From: Gilvirhabdus luticola
GTDB taxonomy: Bacteria > Bacteroidota > Bacteroidia > Flavobacteriales > Flavobacteriaceae
Strand: one strand, 5' to 3'
Length of the DNA: 64,000 nt
Assembly: GCF_032583975.1 (NCBI RefSeq)
Contig: NZ_JAWHTF010000001.1
Position 1 is the first letter of the stretch, and each line of letters starts with the position of its first letter. Shown piece after piece: positions 59,820-64,000 of the stretch. Position numbers and translations under genes: made by a program. Under the pieces are notes generated by a model, which had not been told where the DNA came from, made no database searches, and saw only the letters and a program-made list of their open reading frames with translations.

Positions 59820-61178
59820 TTACTTTTTAAGGCTAATTTCAACTCTACGGTTATTAGCTCTTCCTGCTCTTGTATTGTTTGTGTCAATTGGTCTTGACTC
59901 ACCAAATCCTGCAGAAGAAAGTCTGTTAGAAGCAATACCATTAGAAATTAAGTAATTCATTACTGAACTAGCTCTTTCTTCAGATAATTTTTGATTAGAA
60001 GACTCGCTACCTACACTATCAGTATGCCCTTCAATTAAGAAATTAGCGTTAGTATATTCATTTAAGATACCAATAATATCATTTAATACAGTCGCTGATT
60101 GATCTTTAATAGAGGCTTTTCCAGTATCAAATAAGATTGTTTTAGCATAAGAGTTTAATGCTTTAAGTACAGCTTCAGTAACTTCTGGGCAACCATTGTT
60201 TGCAACTGTTCCTACTTTGTCTGGACAAGCATCATCTTTATCTAAAACGCCATCACCATCTCTGTCTGGCCAAGGACAACCACCATTTGCAGCAGGACCT
60301 GCTTCGTTTGGACATTTGTCATCACCATCAGCTACACCATCACCATCAGCATCAGGACAACCATTTAATGATTTTAGACCTGCAACTGTAGGACATTTGT
60401 CATCTTTATCTGCAACGCCATCACCATCAGAATCTGGGCAACCATTAAATTCAGCTAAACCAGCTTCAGTTGGACAATCATCTTTACTATCTTCAATACC
60501 ATCACCATCAGTATCAGGACAACCGTTGAAAGCTTCTAAACCAGGAACATCTGGACAAGCATCGTCTTTGTCATAAATACCATCACCATCAGTGTCTTTA
60601 CCTCCAAATTTAATAGAAAGACCAGCAGTATGTTGGAAATGAGTTTGTAAATAATCTTCAAAAGCGTGCTTGTAGGCAGTTTGAATAGTGAAACCTACGT
60701 TATCACTAAACCATAAATTAAATCCTAAAGTTCCATTAAGAGTACCTGCGCCAATATTATCAACCCAAGTATAGCCACCACCAGCACCTAAATAAGGGTC
60801 AAACCAGCTTGTGTTAAGCACTTCACCAAGACTATATTTTACGGTACCATCTATACCATAATAAGAATAGTCAGGCACTCTGGCATCACCCCATTTGTCA
60901 ATTCTATTCAGTGACCCTGTTACTCCTAAAGAGAAGCCACTATTTAAATAACGAGAAACTGTAAGTGAAGATAGAGAAGGTAAAATATTATAGTGATCAC
61001 CAAAATTGAAGAATTCACTAAAAGTGTCACCAAGTGGAGCATCTTCTCCAGTAGGATAAAAGTCTACTGCGTTTACACCAACGGTAATAGACCAAGGGTT
61101 GTTTTCGTCTTGTGCATAAGTGTTGCTAAAACCAAATACCAGCAACATTGCGAACAATAATCTGCTAAGATTTTTCAT
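59820..61178 (-). CDS. OmpA family protein with five thrombospondin type 3 repeats
   Basis: From ATG 61178 the protein has 452 residues with a signal peptide ending NTYAQ (about 23). Residues 25-190 resemble an outer-membrane beta-barrel. Then come five calcium-binding TSP3 repeats (about 197-325) of the DTDGDGIYDKDDACPDVPG pattern, each ending NGCP. The C-terminal OmpA domain (about 335-452) contains LIEGHTDSVGSESSNQKLSE, binding peptidoglycan. This is the usual flavobacterial major outer-membrane protein of the OmpA type. A strong consensus promoter precedes it. Confidence 0.94.
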   Translation of the reverse strand: MKNLSRLLFAMLLVFGFSNTYAQDENNPWSITVGVNAVDFYPTGEDAPLGDTFSEFFNFGDHYNILPSLSSLTVSRYLNSGFSLGVTGSLNRIDKWGDARVPDYSYYGIDGTVKYSLGEVLNTSWFDPYLGAGGGYTWVDNIGAGTLNGTLGFNLWFSDNVGFTIQTAYKHAFEDYLQTHFQHTAGLSIKFGGKDTDGDGIYDKDDACPDVPGLEAFNGCPDTDGDGIEDSKDDCPTEAGLAEFNGCPDSDGDGVADKDDKCPTVAGLKSLNGCPDADGDGVADGDDKCPNEAGPAANGGCPWPDRDGDGVLDKDDACPDKVGTVANNGCPEVTEAVLKALNSYAKTILFDTGKASIKDQSATVLNDIIGILNEYTNANFLIEGHTDSVGSESSNQKLSEERASSVMNYLISNGIASNRLSSAGFGESRPIDTNNTRAGRANNRRVEISLKK

Positions 61179-61213
61179 ATTCAAAAGTTTAATTTTTAAG
61201 TGTTAATTGTAAA

Positions 61214-61244
61214 CAAAAGTAAGTTGTTAAATTTTATTAACAAA
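61214..61244 (-). promoter_or_regulatory. Consensus Bacteroidota promoter of the OmpA gene
   Basis: On the minus strand TTTG (61241-61244) is followed after exactly 19 bases by TACTTTTG (61214-61221), a full match to TTTG-N19-TAnnTTTG. Transcription would begin near 61207, about 30 bases before the ATG at 61178. It is the best promoter match in the window. Confidence 0.75.
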
Positions 61245-61301
61245 GACAAATATATAAAAATATTGGATATTTGTAGTAAAATAAAGGAGTTTGGAACAAA
61301 T

Positions 61302-62495
61302 TTAAATAACAGACAGTATTTTTCCAACCTTGATAAATGCTGAGATAGCTTTATCTAAATGGTGTTTTTCATGTGATGCCGATAATTGTACACGAATTCT
61401 TGCCTTTTCTTTAGGAACCACTGGGAAAAAGAATCCAATAACATAAATACCCTCTTTCAATAGTAATTTGGCCATTTTTTGAGACAGTTTTGCATCATAT
61501 AGCATTATAGGAACTATTGCAGAATCACCATCAATAATATCAAACCCTGCTTCTTTCATGCCTTTTTTAAAATAATTTGTATTCCATTCGAGTTTATCTC
61601 TTAAAGAAGTATCATTAGATAGCATATCAAATACTTTGATTGATGCTCCTACAATAACTGGCGCAAGAGAATTTGAAAACAAATATGGACGTGAACGCTG
61701 TCTTAACATATCAATTATTTCCTTTTTACCTGTAGTATAACCACCCATAGCGCCTCCAAGTGCCTTGCCTAATGTACCAGTGATAATATCTACTCTTCCC
61801 ATGACTCCTTTTTTCTCAAGTGTCCCAATTCCTGATTCTCCAATAAAACCTGTTGCATGACATTCATCAATCATAACCAATGCGTCATATTTTTCCGCTA
61901 GATCACAAATCTTATCTAGTGGAGCGACAACACCATCCATAGAAAATACACCATCGGTTACAATAATTTTAAAACGCACATTATTTTTAGTACTTTCTAT
62001 AAGCTGTTTTTCCAAATCAACCATATTACTATTTTCATATCTATATCTTGATGCTTTACACAAACGAACACCATCTATTATAGAGGCATGGTTTAAAGAG
62101 TCTGAAATGATTGCATCTTCTGGACCAAACAAGGGTTCAAAGACGCCTCCATTTGCATCAAATGCAGCTGCATATAAAATGGTGTCTTCGGTACCGTAAA
62201 AATCTGCAATCTTTTTTTCAAGAACTTTATGGATATCTTGGGTGCCACATATAAAACGCACTGAAGACATTCCGAATCCATGTGTATCCATAGTGTCTTT
62301 TGCTGCTTGTACCACATCTGGATGTGACGAAAGACCTAAATAATTGTTAGCACAAAAATTCAAGACAGTTTCTCCCGTATTTAATGTTATTTCTGCACCT
62401 TGAGCAGATGTAATTATTCGCTCTTCTTTATAAAGACCACTTTCTTTTATGTTTTGTAATTCTGAATGTAAATGTTGTTGAATTTTACCGTACAT
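61302..62495 (-). CDS. kbl: Glycine C-acetyltransferase (2-amino-3-ketobutyrate CoA ligase)
   Basis: The 397-residue PLP enzyme cleaves 2-amino-3-ketobutyrate with CoA to glycine and acetyl-CoA in threonine breakdown. Family marks are LNFCANNYLGLSSHPDVVQA near 45-64, DSLNHASIIDGVRL near 131-144, IVTDGVFSMDGVVAPL near 180-195, DECHATGFIGESGIG and the PLP lysine in IITGTLGKALGGAMGGY near 236-252. Length is normal. The threonine dehydrogenase is not in the window. A TAACTTTG box overlaps the end of the upstream helicase gene, so kbl may have its own promoter. Confidence 0.94.
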   Translation of the reverse strand: MYGKIQQHLHSELQNIKESGLYKEERIITSAQGAEITLNTGETVLNFCANNYLGLSSHPDVVQAAKDTMDTHGFGMSSVRFICGTQDIHKVLEKKIADFYGTEDTILYAAAFDANGGVFEPLFGPEDAIISDSLNHASIIDGVRLCKASRYRYENSNMVDLEKQLIESTKNNVRFKIIVTDGVFSMDGVVAPLDKICDLAEKYDALVMIDECHATGFIGESGIGTLEKKGVMGRVDIITGTLGKALGGAMGGYTTGKKEIIDMLRQRSRPYLFSNSLAPVIVGASIKVFDMLSNDTSLRDKLEWNTNYFKKGMKEAGFDIIDGDSAIVPIMLYDAKLSQKMAKLLLKEGIYVIGFFFPVVPKEKARIRVQLSASHEKHHLDKAISAFIKVGKILSVI

Positions 62496-62512
62496 GATTT
62501 TTTTTTACAAAG

Positions 62513-64000
62513 TTAAATTTCTTTTATTTCAATTTTATCATTTATGTAAACAAGAATTTTTTTGTTGACTTTATAACTCATTGTATTGAGTATATCTTCA
62601 TATGAATCTAATTGTAATATATGACTGGTTTTCTCTTCTCCAGTTTTATAATCTATAATCACAACTTCTTTTTTTGAATTGATAACAAGTCTATCTGGGC
62701 GCAATATTTTCCCTTGATTGGTTAGAATTTCTTTTTCGTTATAAATTATATAGTTTGACAAAAAATATTCTTCGATTTTTGAATGTTCTATAATTTTATA
62801 GACTACCTTTTTCAGTTCTTCAGCTTGAGTTTTGTTTATAATTGACAAGCTCAAAAAATCATTAAAAACAAAATCAATATCGTTTTTAGTTTTGATTTGT
62901 GCCATTATATTATGAATTAAATTTCCTTTTTCAATCGCATTTTGTTGTTCGGTGTCCCATAAATATCCTGAATTTGTAACAATATTGATATTGTGACTTT
63001 CTTTTGCAGTAGTAATAAATTCTGGATTATTTATAATTTTTTCTTCAGAACTTTCTTTTTCGGAGTTTTTATCAATTGAACCAAATTCGTAGAAAGATTG
63101 AGATTCATTCCATTTTCCAATACTTTGAAGGTAATTTATGAACATTCCAGAATATGTTTTAAAAGCAGCTTCTTTTTCTTTTTTAGAAATAATATACAAT
63201 TGCTCAATAGGTCGGGTAAGTGCAACATAAAGCAAATTTATATTGTCTAATTCTAGTTTGGAACGGCGCTCATTATATATTGCACTACCGGTTTCTCCAA
63301 AATTTTCAAAATCCCTGTTAAAATTTAATAAGGTATAAGAAATACCATTAAAGTTATTCTTTTGATGTGGAAACCATTCTTTAGGGTCCTTTTCAGCGTA
63401 AATATTTAAATCGGCATATGGGAATATTACAATAGGAAACTCTAACCCCTTTGCTTTATGAATGGTCATGATTTGTACAGCATCTTGTCCATGAGGTGTA
63501 ATGATACTTAAGGTTTCTTTTTTATCTTCAAAATAGTCTACAAAACTTTCTATGTCTGAAAATTCTTTTTGAGAAAAATCTAAAACCGCATCTAGATAGA
63601 ACTGTATATAAGCGTCAGATTTTTCGATAATTTTAAATGCCCTAATGATGTATTCAACCAAATCATAAAGAGGCATTTGTAAAGCCATTGTTTCATCAAA
63701 ATATATATCTAATTGAGAGAGGTTTTTAAAAAATTCTGAAAGCTTTAGATATATAAAACTTTCAAAGAAATTATGCTTATCATTTATGTTATGTTTTACT
63801 GCCAAAAAATTCAAAACTTGGACCTTGATTTGCAGGTCATTGGAGTTGAGCAAAAGTTTTAAAACATTATTTACAAAAACCACCTTTGGAGAATTGTTTA
63901 TCAATAAAGTTTCTGACGAAATAACAGGGATTTCTTTTTCGTTTAAAAAATTTGCAATAGCAACACCTTCTTTCTTTTTTCTCACTAGGACACAAATGTC
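62513..64000 (-). CDS. AddA/UvrD-type helicase-nuclease, C-terminal part (5' end outside window)
   Basis: The frame is open to the right edge, where VLVRKKKEGVAIANFLNEK is typical of UvrD motif IV, so the gene starts beyond base 64000. At least 495 codons are visible. UvrD motif V is MTIHKAKGLEFPIVIFPYAD and motif VI is NLLYVALTRPIEQLYII. The C-terminal nuclease motif reads LRPDRLVINSKKEVVIIDYK then TGEE, a PD-(D/E)XK triad. It is the partner expected for the AddB-like gene, in a split arrangement. Function: ATP-driven unwinding and cutting of DNA ends. Confidence 0.9.
   Translation of the reverse strand, partial: DICVLVRKKKEGVAIANFLNEKEIPVISSETLLINNSPKVVFVNNVLKLLLNSNDLQIKVQVLNFLAVKHNINDKHNFFESFIYLKLSEFFKNLSQLDIYFDETMALQMPLYDLVEYIIRAFKIIEKSDAYIQFYLDAVLDFSQKEFSDIESFVDYFEDKKETLSIITPHGQDAVQIMTIHKAKGLEFPIVIFPYADLNIYAEKDPKEWFPHQKNNFNGISYTLLNFNRDFENFGETGSAIYNERRSKLELDNINLLYVALTRPIEQLYIISKKEKEAAFKTYSGMFINYLQSIGKWNESQSFYEFGSIDKNSEKESSEEKIINNPEFITTAKESHNINIVTNSGYLWDTEQQNAIEKGNLIHNIMAQIKTKNDIDFVFNDFLSLSIINKTQAEELKKVVYKIIEHSKIEEYFLSNYIIYNEKEILTNQGKILRPDRLVINSKKEVVIIDYKTGEEKTSHILQLDSYEDILNTMSYKVNKKILVYINDKIEIKEI

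Noticed and set aside
60196..60576. Open frame of 126 codons on the plus strand, rich in proline and serine
   Set aside because: It is the antisense of the TSP3 repeats of the OmpA gene, whose periodic sequence keeps other frames open by chance.
1..64000. Mobile elements, CRISPR, prophage or transferred islands
   Set aside because: I found no transposase, integrase, phage protein, regular spaced repeats or obvious composition break in the window.

Overview
The window is AT-rich chromosomal DNA from a member of the Flavobacteriaceae (Bacteroidota), probably marine. The evidence is consistent across the window. Promoter-like boxes have the Bacteroidota form TAnnTTTG. There is a PID-CTERM exosortase substrate, a TonB-dependent receptor-like barrel, an OmpA protein with thrombospondin type 3 repeats, several lipoproteins and the long form of urocanase. 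Most genes lack clear Shine-Dalgarno sequences, and several use TTG starts. I see no insertion sequence, prophage, CRISPR array, rRNA operon or replication origin. The left edge cuts the 5' end of a GCS-like/CBS gene and the right edge cuts the 5' end of an AddA/UvrD-type helicase gene.

Layout. 1-2.6 kb: a carboxylate-amine ligase (GCS2-like) fused to a CBS pair, followed by an AstE/aspartoacylase-like zinc hydrolase. 2.6-10 kb (minus strand): M1 peptidase, subtilase lipoprotein, metallo-beta-lactamase-fold hydrolase, SulP transporter and tandem universal stress protein, closely packed. 10.1-12.1 kb: an antiporter with a TrkA-N domain and a coupled 49-residue membrane miniprotein. 12.1-16.5 kb: glgC, a GT4-type glycogen synthase and lepA. 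16.7-24.1 kb: outer-membrane barrel receptor, TolB-like lipoprotein, M28-PDZ peptidase, dusB, a LolC/E-like permease and rbfA. 24.1-30 kb: methylmalonyl-CoA epimerase, a CAU tRNA, Crp-family regulator, YceI and hutHU. 30-36 kb: PID-CTERM protein, riboflavin synthase, pdxA, DUF177-rpmF-fabH and accBC. 36-42 kb: FAD oxidoreductase with a GreA-C-like protein, orphan ABC ATPase, asd, mscL, alr and tdk. 42-51.7 kb: conserved unknowns, rsmI, Fe-S uracil-DNA glycosylase, ferritin with a Cys-rich peptide, AhpD-like/OsmC pair, recJ, MFS exporter, lpxH-like, queD and two unlisted membrane miniproteins. 51.7-64 kb: MATE transporter, stress protein, tRNA-Ala, aldo/keto reductase, LacI regulator, hydrolase, AddB-like nuclease, OmpA, kbl and the AddA-like helicase.

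Most of the window is housekeeping: translation and RNA modification (lepA, rbfA, dusB, rsmI, rpmF), fatty-acid initiation (fabH, accBC), amino-acid and cofactor metabolism (asd, alr, pdxA, ribE, queD, kbl, hutHU), glycogen synthesis and DNA repair (AddAB-like, RecJ, UDG). Ion and stress handling recurs (SulP-USP, antiporter, MscL, second USP, ferritin, AhpD/OsmC).

The least explained parts are the GCS-CBS/AstE pair, the extra C-terminal domain on SulP, the miniproteins at 11988-12137, 51396-51479, 51481-51657 and 45949-46104, and the 290-base gap after hutU. Gene packing is tight, with six convergent pairs whose ends overlap. Function calls come from recognising motifs by eye, without database searches.
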